A DNA stretch of 64,000 bases. Source: Agromyces bracchium. Lineage in GTDB: Bacteria; Actinomycetota; Actinomycetes; Actinomycetales; Microbacteriaceae. Where the stretch lies: contig NZ_WMLB01000022.1 of NCBI RefSeq assembly GCF_009709675.1, forward strand, positions 62,001-126,000, given 5' to 3'. The notes under the pieces were generated by a model, which made no database searches, had not been told where the DNA came from, and was given only the letters and a program-made list of their open reading frames with translations. Made by a program: the position numbers and the translations under genes. This document shows positions 1 to 7,616 of this stretch, piece after piece. Each line of letters opens with the position of its first letter. The stretch's first letter is position 1.

Positions 1-1
1 G

Positions 2-418
2 GTGGTCTCGACACGCCCGCGGCTCTCCGACGGCACGCCGTTCCCGACCTTCTACTACCTGACGCACCCGGTGGCGACGGCCGCGATGTCGTTCCTCGAG
101 GCCGCGCAGCTCATGGTCGAGTTCACCGAGCTGCTCGCCGACGACGCCGAGCTCCGGGAGGCGTATCGCGCGGCGCACGAGCAGTACCTCGCCGACCGCG
201 AGATGTTCGGCGTCGTCGACGAGATCGCGGGCGTCTCGGCGGGCGGCATGCCGACCCGCGTCAAGTGCCTGCACGCGCTCGCCGGCCACGCCCTCGCCGC
301 CGGTCCCGGGGTGAATCCGATCGGCGACCTGGCACTCGAACGGTCGACGTGGTCGCCCGCTGTCTGCCGGTGCCCCGACTACGGCGTCGACGACGTCGAC
401 GAGGAGGCGCCCGCGTGA
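2..418 (+). CDS. DUF501 family protein, 5'-truncated by window edge
   Basis: The 138 visible residues carry the DUF501 hallmarks: a proline-rich start with DGTPFPTFYYL near residue 10, and GMPTRVKCLHALAGHALAAGP near residues 82-102. The family is a small actinobacterial protein of unknown biochemical role, usually found next to the divisome gene ftsB/divIC and enolase. Family members usually have about 30 more N-terminal residues, so the GTG at base 2 is probably internal and the true start lies off the window. It overlaps the downstream protease gene by four bases (GTGA), implying translational coupling. Function is unknown. Confidence 0.75.
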   Translation: MVSTRPRLSDGTPFPTFYYLTHPVATAAMSFLEAAQLMVEFTELLADDAELREAYRAAHEQYLADREMFGVVDEIAGVSAGGMPTRVKCLHALAGHALAAGPGVNPIGDLALERSTWSPAVCRCPDYGVDDVDEEAPA

Positions 419-1737
419 GTCCGGCCCGCAGCCGTCGCGTTCGGCGACCCGCTGAGCGGTCGTCGAGGCCCGCGCGCCGACGCTCGATCTGGCGTGCGAG
501 CGTCGGCGCCCTCGTCGCCGGGGTGCTCGCGCTCTCCGGGGCCGCCCCGGCGCAGGCCGACACCGTGCGCGACCTCGAGTACTGGCTCAACGATTACGGC
601 TTCACGCAGGCGTGGACCACGTCGCGCGGTGACGGCGTGACCGTCGCGATCATCGACACCGGCGTGAACGGCGACGTCGCCGAGTTGCAGGGCGTCGTGA
701 TCGGGGGCACGGATGTCTCGGGCATCGGCTCTCCCGACGGCCAGACGCCGGTCGGCGAAGAGGAGGAGCACGGCACGATGGTGGCCTCGCTCCTGGCCGG
801 TCGCGGCACCGGTGAGGGCAACGGCGTGATCGGCGTCGCGCCCGATGCCGACCTGCTGACGGCATCCGTCGCCTTCGGCCTCGAGACCGGCGCCGAGAAG
901 ACGAACGACGAGCAGATCGCCGAGGCCGTGGTGTGGGCGGTCGACAACGGAGCCGACGTCATCAACATGTCGCTCACCCGGAACACGCCCGACTGGCCCG
1001 AGAGCTGGGACGACGCGTTCCTCTACGCGTTCGAGAACGACGTCGTCGTGGTCGCCGCGGCCGGCAACCGGGGATCCGGGACCACTCAGGTCGGCGCGCC
1101 CGCGACCATCCCGGGCGTGCTCGCCGTCGCCGGCGTCGACCGCGACCAGAATGCGAGCTTCGACGCGAGCTCCCAAGGCATCACCATCGCCGTCGCCGCG
1201 CCGAGCGAGGACCTCGTCGGCGTGCTGCCCGACGGCAGCCACGTCGTGTGGTCGGGCACCAGCGCTGCCGCACCGCTCGTGTCGGGTCTCGTCGCGCTCG
1301 TGCGCGCCGAGTACCCCGAGCTGGATGCCGCGAACGTCATCAACCGCGTCATCCGCACCGCCGACCCGAAGGGCGAGGAGGTGCCCGGCCCGCTGTACGG
1401 CTACGGCATCATCGATCCGGTCGCGGCACTCACTGCCGAGGTCGAGGCGGTGGAGCAGAATCCCCTGGGCAGCCTCGAGGAGTGGATCCGCGTCCACCGG
1501 CGCGCCGACGTTCCCGATGAGGAGGGCTCGGGGAGCACCGACGACCAGGAGATCGTGCCGATCGCCGACCCGCCGCCGCCGCGAGCGGACAGCGCGAAGA
1601 CGCTCCTGCCGACCCCGTGGACGTTGTCTTATATCACGGTGCCGCTCTCGCTGGTCGCCGGGTTTGGTACGCTAGCAGCGCTGTTGGGCATCGGCGCCAC
1701 TCGGCACATCAGGCGTTCCACGCGGTCCGACGCGTAG
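415..1737 (+). CDS. Secreted, membrane-anchored S8 (subtilisin-like) serine protease
   Basis: 440 residues from a GTG that overlaps the previous stop. An Arg-rich n-region and a hydrophobic stretch ending ALSGAAPAQA (about residues 20-50) form a signal peptide. The catalytic triad is complete: Asp81 in AIIDTG, His119 in HGTMVASLLAG, Ser283 in SGTSAAAP, with oxyanion Asn218 in AAGN. After a Pro-rich linker a single C-terminal TM segment (about residues 405-430) precedes a basic tail. The layout resembles mycosins, the proteases of type VII secretion, but no ESX genes are visible, so a general cell-surface protease is the safer call. The ORF can be read in frame upstream to 265, but that stretch is a frame shadow of DUF501. 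Confidence 0.88.
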   Translation: MSPARSRRVRRPAERSSRPARRRSIWRASVGALVAGVLALSGAAPAQADTVRDLEYWLNDYGFTQAWTTSRGDGVTVAIIDTGVNGDVAELQGVVIGGTDVSGIGSPDGQTPVGEEEEHGTMVASLLAGRGTGEGNGVIGVAPDADLLTASVAFGLETGAEKTNDEQIAEAVVWAVDNGADVINMSLTRNTPDWPESWDDAFLYAFENDVVVVAAAGNRGSGTTQVGAPATIPGVLAVAGVDRDQNASFDASSQGITIAVAAPSEDLVGVLPDGSHVVWSGTSAAAPLVSGLVALVRAEYPELDAANVINRVIRTADPKGEEVPGPLYGYGIIDPVAALTAEVEAVEQNPLGSLEEWIRVHRRADVPDEEGSGSTDDQEIVPIADPPPPRADSAKTLLPTPWTLSYITVPLSLVAGFGTLAALLGIGATRHIRRSTRSDA

Positions 1738-1775
1738 GCGACGCAGGCATCACAGATCCAAGGAGTCCATTCACC

Positions 1776-3197
1776 GTGCCCAAGATTCTGATCGTCGGTG
1801 GCGGCTATGCGGGGTTCTACACGGCGTGGAAGCTCGAGAAGTGGCTGCGTCCCGGCGAAGCCGAGGTGACCGTCGTCGACCCGCTGCCCTACATGACCTA
1901 CCAGCCCTTCCTCCCCGAGGTGGCCGCGGGTTCGATCGAGGCCCGCCACTCGGTGGTGTCGCTGCGTCGTCACCTGAAGAAGACCAACGTCATCACGGCG
2001 AAGGTGACCGGCATCGACCACGCGTCGAAGTCCGCGACCATCACGCCCGAGGCCGGCGAGCCGTGGCAGTTCGACTACGACGTGGTCGTGGTCACCGGCG
2101 GTGCCGTCTCGCGCACCTTCCCGATCCCCGGCGTCGCCGACCAGGCGTACGGCCTCAAGACGATCGAGGAGGCCGTCGCGATCCGCGACCGCCTGCTCAC
2201 GAACTTCGACAAGGCCGCGAACCTGCCGGCCGGCCCCGAGCGCGACCGCCTGCTGACGGTCGTCGTCGTGGGCGGCGGCTTCGCCGGCATCGAGGTGTTC
2301 GCCGAGCTCCGTTCGTTCGCGAGCGCGCTGCTCGAGTTCTACCCGCAGCTCTCGTTCGACGACACCCACTTCCACCTCATCGAGGCGATGGGCCGCATCA
2401 TGCCCGAGGTGTCGCTCCCGACGAGCCACTGGGTCATCAAGCACCTGGCCCAGCGCGGCGCCGAGATCCACCTCGACACGCAGCTCACGAGCGCGGTCGA
2501 CGGCCGGATCGAGCTCTCGACGGGCGAGACCTTCGAGACCGACCTCATCGTGTGGACCGCGGGCGTCATGGCGAACCCGGCCATCGTGCGCACGAGCGAC
2601 CTGCCCGTCGAGGAGCGAGGGCGCATCAAGGCCCGTCCCGACCTCCGCGTGGGCGACGAGGACGACATCGTTCCCGACGCGTGGGCGGCCGGCGACATCG
2701 CCGCCGTGCCCGACCTCACCGGCGGAGGCGTCGGCGGCTACTGCGTTCCGAACGCACAGCACGCGGTGCGCCAGGGCAAGCTCATGGCGAAGAACATCGT
2801 CGCGGTCCTCCGCGGCGAGGAGCCGAAGGACTACATCCACAAGAACCTCGGCGCGGTCGCCGGCCTCGGCATCGGCTCCGGTGCGTTCCAGTCGGGCAAG
2901 ATCGCGATCACGGGCCTTCTCGCGTGGTTCGCGCACCGCGGCTACCACGGCCTCGCGATGCCCACGTGGGAGCGCAAGTTCCGCGTGTTCTGGGGTTGGT
3001 GGAACAACTTCTGGCTCGGCCGCGACATCGTCTCGCTCAGCGCCGTGCAGAACCCGCGTGCCGAGTTCGAGCGCTTCGCCGCCCGTCCGAAGCCGGCCGG
3101 CGAGGTCGCCGCACCCGCCGCCCCGGCGAAGCCCGAGGCCAAGAAGGCCGTGACGAAGTCGGCGAAGCCGGCCGAGAAGGCCGTCGCCGCCAAGTAG
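1776..3197 (+). CDS. NAD(P)/FAD-dependent oxidoreductase, type II NADH dehydrogenase-like
   Basis: 473 residues. An FAD-binding GGGYAG motif lies at residues 8-13 and a second dinucleotide motif (VVVVGGGFAGIE) near residue 165, the two-Rossmann fold of NDH-2 enzymes, which pass electrons from NADH to quinone at the membrane without pumping protons. The WAAGDIAAVP segment (about residues 306-315) is the usual FAD-contacting region. The C-terminus has an unusual Ala/Pro/Lys-rich tail of about 30 residues that may bind membrane or nucleic acid; this is speculation. The GTG start is chosen because AGGAG lies 10 nt upstream (1761-1765). The gene stands alone and is followed by a tRNA. Confidence 0.88.
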   Translation: MPKILIVGGGYAGFYTAWKLEKWLRPGEAEVTVVDPLPYMTYQPFLPEVAAGSIEARHSVVSLRRHLKKTNVITAKVTGIDHASKSATITPEAGEPWQFDYDVVVVTGGAVSRTFPIPGVADQAYGLKTIEEAVAIRDRLLTNFDKAANLPAGPERDRLLTVVVVGGGFAGIEVFAELRSFASALLEFYPQLSFDDTHFHLIEAMGRIMPEVSLPTSHWVIKHLAQRGAEIHLDTQLTSAVDGRIELSTGETFETDLIVWTAGVMANPAIVRTSDLPVEERGRIKARPDLRVGDEDDIVPDAWAAGDIAAVPDLTGGGVGGYCVPNAQHAVRQGKLMAKNIVAVLRGEEPKDYIHKNLGAVAGLGIGSGAFQSGKIAITGLLAWFAHRGYHGLAMPTWERKFRVFWGWWNNFWLGRDIVSLSAVQNPRAEFERFAARPKPAGEVAAPAAPAKPEAKKAVTKSAKPAEKAVAAK

Positions 3198-3203
3198 GGC
3201 GCC

Positions 3204-3209
3204 TATGCT
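3204..3209 (+). promoter_or_regulatory. -10 box of tRNA gene
   Basis: TATGCT lies 33 nt before the mature tRNA 5' end, right after the stop of the flavoprotein gene. I see no convincing -35. It would give a short 5' leader removed by RNase P. Confidence 0.5.
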
Positions 3210-3242
3210 GTGACGCGGTGCCGGCCCTCGGGCCGGTACCGC

Positions 3243-3316
3243 GCTCCCGTAGCCCAATCGGCAGAGGCAGGCGACTTAAACTCGCCTCAGTCTGGGTTCG
3301 AATCCCAGCGGGAGCA
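3243..3316 (+). tRNA. tRNA-Leu (anticodon UAA), type I fold
   Basis: A 74-nt cloverleaf can be drawn without mismatch in three stems: acceptor GCTCCCG/CGGGAGC, anticodon GGCGA/TCGCC around loop CTTAAAC, T arm CTGGG/CCCAG around TTCGAAT. The D stem pairs GCC/GGC. Anticodon positions read TAA, so it should decode UUA/UUG. The discriminator is A, followed by genomic CC. The variable region is only 5 nt (TCAGT), whereas bacterial leucine tRNAs normally have a long variable arm (type II). The call by anticodon is firm; charging with leucine is an inference. Confidence 0.85.
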
Positions 3317-3375
3317 CCGAATCCGGGGTGACCGATGCCGTCGATACCGCCGATCGGCGGCCGGCCGCGGCCGCC

Positions 3376-4302
3376 TCAGGAGAGCCGGTCGATCCGCCGC
3401 AGGATCAGGCCCTCACGGAGGGCCCAGGGCGAGACCTCGAGCGTCTTCGCCTTGAACGCGCGCATGGTCTCGGAGAGCACCACGGCCCCGGCGACGATCT
3501 GGAAGGTCCGGTCGGCGGTGATGCCGGGCAGGTTCGGCCGCGCGTCGGCGGGGATCTTCGCCAGGCGCGGGATCCAGTCGTCGAGGCGTGAGAGCTTCAG
3601 GATGCTGCGCTCCTCCGAGCCGACGCCCTCCTCGGTGCTCCCGGCGAGCCGGGCGAGCGACCGGATGGTCTTCGACGACCCGACGACGTGGTCGACCTCG
3701 GGGATGCCGCCGATCTCCTCGACGGTCGAGCGCAGCACGGCGCGCGCGTGCGCGCGGAGCGCGTCGACCTGCTCGTCGGTCGGCGGGTCGGTGGCGAGGT
3801 ACTCGATCGTGGAACGGCCGGCGCCGAGGGGCACCGACCGGGCGTGGTCGGGGACCTCGTCGCCGCCGTGCGCGATCTCGAGCGACCCGCCCCCGATGTC
3901 GAAGAGCAGGATGCGGCCGGCCGACCAGCCGTACCAGCGGCGCACGGCGAGGAACGTGATGCGCGCCTCGTCGGCGCCGCTCAGGACGTCGAGGTGGATG
4001 CCGGCGGCCTCCTCGATGAGGGCGAGCACCTCGGCGCCGTTCGTGGCCTCGCGGATCGCGGAGGTGGCGAACGCGAGCAGTTCGTCGATGCCCGATTCCT
4101 TCGCGACAGCGGATGCCTCGCGCACGGCCTCGAGGATGGCGTCGACGCCGTCCTGGCTGATCGACCCGTCGTCGTCGAGGTAGCGCATGAGTCGCAGCAC
4201 CGCCTTGTGCGACGCGGCCGGGATCGGGCGCGCGCCGGGGTGCGCGTCGACCACCAGCAGGTGGACGGTGTTGGATCCGACGTCGAGAACCCCGAGGCGC
4301 AT
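3376..4302 (-). CDS. Ppx/GppA exopolyphosphatase-type phosphatase
   Basis: 308 residues. The ASKHA-fold N-terminus MRLGVLDVGSNTVHLLVVD and the second phosphate loop LLFDIGGGSLEIA (about residue 138) are the family signatures; ATSAIREATNG is also typical. Such enzymes hydrolyse polyphosphate and/or pppGpp. This is the short form lacking the C-terminal HD-like domain, common in actinobacteria and often linked to polyphosphate rather than pppGpp. ATG at 4302 is chosen over upstream in-frame starts because it begins exactly at the conserved MRLGVLDVGSN. No strong ribosome site is seen. It faces the tetR gene across about 120 bp. Confidence 0.9.
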   Translation of the reverse strand: MRLGVLDVGSNTVHLLVVDAHPGARPIPAASHKAVLRLMRYLDDDGSISQDGVDAILEAVREASAVAKESGIDELLAFATSAIREATNGAEVLALIEEAAGIHLDVLSGADEARITFLAVRRWYGWSAGRILLFDIGGGSLEIAHGGDEVPDHARSVPLGAGRSTIEYLATDPPTDEQVDALRAHARAVLRSTVEEIGGIPEVDHVVGSSKTIRSLARLAGSTEEGVGSEERSILKLSRLDDWIPRLAKIPADARPNLPGITADRTFQIVAGAVVLSETMRAFKAKTLEVSPWALREGLILRRIDRLS

Positions 4303-4346
4303 GAGGCGAGCGTAGCGGGAGGCTGGTGCGATGCGCGCGGTGCGTG

Positions 4347-4380
4347 CATACTGGGTCGAACTGGGACGATCGTCCCAGTT
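4347..4380 (+). promoter_or_regulatory. Promoter -10 and perfect 22-bp TetR operator
   Basis: CATACT (4347-4352) is a likely -10. Starting 7 nt later, 4359-4380 is a perfect palindrome with 11-base arm AACTGGGACGA. The site sits at the expected transcription start of the tetR operon, so bound repressor would block initiation. A perfect palindrome of this length directly upstream of a TetR gene is the classic autoregulatory layout. Confidence 0.8.
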
Positions 4381-4426
4381 TTCGTGTCTCGCCCAAGGCG
4401 CCGAGCACGAGTCCGAGAGGAGCGCC

Positions 4427-5023
4427 GTGTCCCGCATGTCCGCCGCCGAGCGCCGCCCGGTGCTCATCGAGGCGGGCCTGCGCGTCATCGCGCGCGAGGG
4501 CATCGCCGGCGCGAGCACGCGGGCCATCGTGGCCGAGGCGGGGATGTCGCTGGCGAGCTTCCACTACGCGTTCGACTCGCGCGACGCGTTCCTCGACGAG
4601 CTCATCGCGACCGTCGTCGCGCGTGAGGCCCAGGCCGTGCTGCCCCTGCCCGACGTCGACGGCGACCTGCGCGAGGTCGTCGACGCGGCCTTCCGTCGCT
4701 ACCTCGAGCACCTGCGGGCCGATCCGGCGCACGAGCAGGCCATGCTCGAGCTCACGCAGCACGCGCTGCGCGCGCCGGAGCGGCATCCGCTCGCCGTCGC
4801 CCAGTACCGGCGGTACGCCGACCTCGCCGAGCGCGCGCTCACGCTCGCCGCCGAGCGGGCCGGCGTCACGTGGCGCGCGCCCGTGTCGGAGGTGGCCGGG
4901 GTGCTCATCGCGTTCTCCGACGGCATCACCCTGAACTGGCTCGTCCACCGCGACGACGACGCCGCGCTGGCGGCCGCCCGCGCCGCCGCCGACGCCCTCT
5001 CGAGAATGGCGGAACCCCGGTGA
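4427..5023 (+). CDS. TetR/AcrR family transcriptional regulator
   Basis: About 198 residues. The N-terminal helix-turn-helix is clear (PVLIEAGLRVIAREGIAGASTRAIVAEAGMSLASFHYAFDSRDAFLDELI), followed by an all-helical ligand domain. An AGAGGAG sequence at 4416-4422 supports either GTG 4427 (spacing 4) or ATG 4436 (spacing 13); I list the GTG. The stop overlaps the next GTG (GTGA), so regulator and transporter are co-translated. With the 22-bp operator upstream it most likely represses its own operon. The inducer is unknown, but the downstream enzymes suggest a D-amino acid or a sugar-lactone derivative. Confidence 0.88.
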   Translation: MSRMSAAERRPVLIEAGLRVIAREGIAGASTRAIVAEAGMSLASFHYAFDSRDAFLDELIATVVAREAQAVLPLPDVDGDLREVVDAAFRRYLEHLRADPAHEQAMLELTQHALRAPERHPLAVAQYRRYADLAERALTLAAERAGVTWRAPVSEVAGVLIAFSDGITLNWLVHRDDDAALAAARAAADALSRMAEPR

Positions 5024-6321
5024 CCCGGACCCACGACGCCTCGCCCACGCCGCCCGGAGCGGCGTCGACCACGACGCCGGCCGCCGGCGCGTTCGAGGAA
5101 CCCACCCGCCCGGTCCGCGCCGGTTGGATGGCCGCGTTCGCCGCGGCCTGGCTCGGCATCTGGATGGCGCAGCTCACCCCCGTGCAACTGCTGCTGCCGG
5201 CCCAGATCGACGCCGAGCTGCACCCCGACGACTGGATCGAGAGCGTCGTCGCGTTCGGCGTGGTCTCCGGGATCGCCGCCGTCTTCGTCGTGATCGCCTA
5301 CCCGCTGACAGGCGCCCTCTCCGACCGGACCACGTCGCGGTTCGGCCGTCGCCGGCCGTGGATCGCGGGCGGCGCCGTCCTCTTCGCCGGGTCGCTCGTG
5401 CTGCTCGGCCTCCAGCACGAACTGTGGGCCATCGGCGTGGCGTGGGTCGGCGCGACCATCGGCTTCTGCGTGATGACCGCGGCGCTGACGGCGACGATCT
5501 CCGACCAGGTGCCGGTCGAGCAGCGCGGCGTGGTCTCGGGGTGGATGTCGGCACCGCAGGCCGTCGGGATCATCCTCGGCCTCGTGCTCGTGACCATGGT
5601 GTTCACGGGTCAGCTCACGGGCTATGCCGTGATCGCGGCGGCGCTCCTCGTGCTGGCGGTTCCGTTCCTCCTCCGCCCCGACGCCCCGCTCGCCCCAGCC
5701 GAGCGCGCACGCGTGACCGCCCGCGGCATCCTCTCGAGCCTCTGGATCAGCCCGCGCGCGCACCCCGACTTCGGCTGGACCCTGCTGAGTCGCGTGCTCG
5801 TCTCGATCGGCAACGCGCTCGGCACGAGCTTGCTGCTGTACTTCCTGATGTTCGGCCTCGGCGACCCGAACGCCGAGGACGACCTGCTCGTGCTGACCCT
5901 GATCTACATGGTCTTCGTGATCATCGCCTCGCTCGCGTTCGGCCGGCTCTCCGATGCGCTCGGACGGCGGCGGATCTTCGTGCTCCTCGCGTCGGCGCTG
6001 CAGGGGGTCGCGGCGCTGCTGCTCGCCGTCATGCCGTCCGTCGCCGTCGCGATGGTCGCGGCCGGCCTCCTCGGCCTCGCGTACGGGTGCTTCCTCTCGG
6101 TCGACCAGGCGCTCGCGACCCAGGTGCTTCCCGATCCCGCCGCGCGCGGCAAGGACCTCGGCATCATGAACATCGCGACCGCCGTGCCCCAGTCGATCGG
6201 CCCGCTGCTCGGCGCGCTCGCCGTCGCCGCGACGGGCTCGTTCACGCTCGTCTTCGCACTCGGCGCGGCGTTCGCGTTCGCCGGTGCGGTCGCGGTCTCG
6301 CGGGTGCGGGGCGTCCGGTGA
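5020..6321 (+). CDS. MFS transporter
   Basis: 433 residues with about 12 hydrophobic segments. The loop after TM2 reads GALSDRTTSRFGRRRPWI, a variant of the MFS motif A (GxLSDRxGRR) often seen in glycoside/cation-type or SLC45-like carriers. The N-terminal 35 residues are a hydrophilic Thr/Pro/Ala tail. GTG start overlaps the TetR stop; the gene's own stop overlaps the next start. Being inside a TetR operon with two catabolic-type enzymes, it could import the substrate or export a toxic compound; the sequence does not decide direction. Confidence 0.88.
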   Translation: MTRTHDASPTPPGAASTTTPAAGAFEEPTRPVRAGWMAAFAAAWLGIWMAQLTPVQLLLPAQIDAELHPDDWIESVVAFGVVSGIAAVFVVIAYPLTGALSDRTTSRFGRRRPWIAGGAVLFAGSLVLLGLQHELWAIGVAWVGATIGFCVMTAALTATISDQVPVEQRGVVSGWMSAPQAVGIILGLVLVTMVFTGQLTGYAVIAAALLVLAVPFLLRPDAPLAPAERARVTARGILSSLWISPRAHPDFGWTLLSRVLVSIGNALGTSLLLYFLMFGLGDPNAEDDLLVLTLIYMVFVIIASLAFGRLSDALGRRRIFVLLASALQGVAALLLAVMPSVAVAMVAAGLLGLAYGCFLSVDQALATQVLPDPAARGKDLGIMNIATAVPQSIGPLLGALAVAATGSFTLVFALGAAFAFAGAVAVSRVRGVR

Positions 6322-7616
6322 CGGCCGCGCTCGACCTGCGCGGCGCCACGACGGCGACGACGGATGCCGCGGCGCACGCTCCGGCCGAGCGCGCCGTCGG
6401 CGCGCAGCCCTGGCTCGAGCCATCCGCCCACTGGCCGGCGCTCAACGAGGCGACGCGGCACCTGGACGCGCCCGTCGGCGCGCTGCACCTGGGCGCCCTC
6501 CGCTGGAACGCGCACGAGATGCTGCGCCGCGCCGCGGGCACGCCGATCCGCATCGCGACGAAGTCCGTGCGAGTCAGGGCGGTGATCGAAGCCCTCCTCG
6601 ACCTCCCCGGCTACCGGGGCGTGCTCGCATACACGCTCGCCGAGGCGATCTGGCTGGCCGAGCGGATGCCGCGGCTCGACGACCTCGTCGTCGGGTACCC
6701 CACTGCGGAGACCGCGGGCATCCGCCGGCTCTCGACCGACCCCGACCTGGCGCGCCGCATCACGCTCATGGTCGACGCGCCCGCGCAACTCGACCTCGTG
6801 GACGCCGTCCTCCCGCCGTCGCAGCGCGAGGAGATCCGGGTGTGCCTCGAGCTCGACGCCTCGTGGCACGCGCCCGTGCTCGGTCACCTCGGCGTCCGGC
6901 GATCGCCGGTGCACGAACCCGACGACGCCGGCGCGCTCGCCGCGTACGTCGCCGGCCGCCGCGGGTTCCGCCTGGTCGGCGTGATGGCGTACGAGGCGCA
7001 GGTCGCGGGCGTCGCGAACGCGCCGCACGGTCGCCCGGTCGACGGGGCCGTCAACCGCTGGATGCAGTCCCGCTCGATGCCCGAACTCGTCGACCGCCGG
7101 GCGCGAGCCGTCGCCGCGGTGCGCCGCCACGCCGATCTCGAGTTCGTCAACGGCGGCGGCACCGGCTCGCTCGAGGCCACCGCGGCCGACCCGTCGGTCA
7201 CCGAGCTCGGCGCGGGCTCGGGCATCCTCGCGGGCCACCTGTTCGACGGCTACGCGCACTTCACGCCCGCGCCGGCGGCCGCGTTCGCGCTCGACGTGGT
7301 GCGTTCGCCGAGTGCGCGCCACGCGACGATCCTCGGCGGCGGCTGGGTGGCCTCGGGTCCGCCCGGCGGCGATCGATTGCCGCGGATCGCCTGGCCCGAG
7401 GAGCTGAGGATGCTGCCGCGGGAGGGCGCCGGCGAGGTGCAGACCCCGGTGACCGGGCGCGGTGCGCCGCGGCTCCGGCCCGGCGACCGGGTCTGGCTGC
7501 GGCACACGAAGTCGGGCGAGCTCGCCGAGCACCTGAACGAGTTCGCGCTCGTCGACGGCGACGAGGTCGTCGGCACCGTGCCGACGTACCGTGGAGAGGG
7601 GAAGGCGTTCCTGTGA
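6318..7616 (+). CDS. PLP-dependent amino acid deaminase/aldolase (alanine racemase-type fold)
   Basis: 432 residues. The protein resembles the D-threonine aldolase/D-serine dehydratase-like branch of fold type III PLP enzymes: a barrel with RIATKSVRVRAVIEALL near residue 75, where the Lys of ATKS is the expected PLP-binding residue, and a C-terminal beta domain containing GDRVWLRHTKSGELAEHLNEF, with a family-typical His-x(n)-His segment for metal. Such enzymes cleave or deaminate beta-hydroxy-D-amino acids. Start is a GTG overlapping the transporter stop, and its stop overlaps the oxidase start. The pairing with a sugar-lactone oxidase recurs in actinobacteria as far as I recall. The substrate is unknown. 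Confidence 0.8.
   Translation: MTAALDLRGATTATTDAAAHAPAERAVGAQPWLEPSAHWPALNEATRHLDAPVGALHLGALRWNAHEMLRRAAGTPIRIATKSVRVRAVIEALLDLPGYRGVLAYTLAEAIWLAERMPRLDDLVVGYPTAETAGIRRLSTDPDLARRITLMVDAPAQLDLVDAVLPPSQREEIRVCLELDASWHAPVLGHLGVRRSPVHEPDDAGALAAYVAGRRGFRLVGVMAYEAQVAGVANAPHGRPVDGAVNRWMQSRSMPELVDRRARAVAAVRRHADLEFVNGGGTGSLEATAADPSVTELGAGSGILAGHLFDGYAHFTPAPAAAFALDVVRSPSARHATILGGGWVASGPPGGDRLPRIAWPEELRMLPREGAGEVQTPVTGRGAPRLRPGDRVWLRHTKSGELAEHLNEFALVDGDEVVGTVPTYRGEGKAFL

Noticed and set aside
265-414. Longer N-terminus for the S8 protease
   Set aside because: The extension lies inside DUF501 in another frame and is Arg-rich; the signal peptide starts properly at GTG 415.
379-1497. Antisense ORFs over most genes (Arg-, Ala- or His-rich)
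   Set aside because: High GC gives long open frames in other phases; they lack motifs, hydrophobic pattern and ribosome sites.
415-1737. Type VII secretion mycosin
   Set aside because: The protease has the right layout, but no ESX genes are near, so the specific name is not supported.
5124-6317. In-frame extension upstream of the deaminase gene
   Set aside because: It is an Arg/Pro-rich shadow of the MFS gene; the real start is GTG 6318 overlapping the MFS stop.
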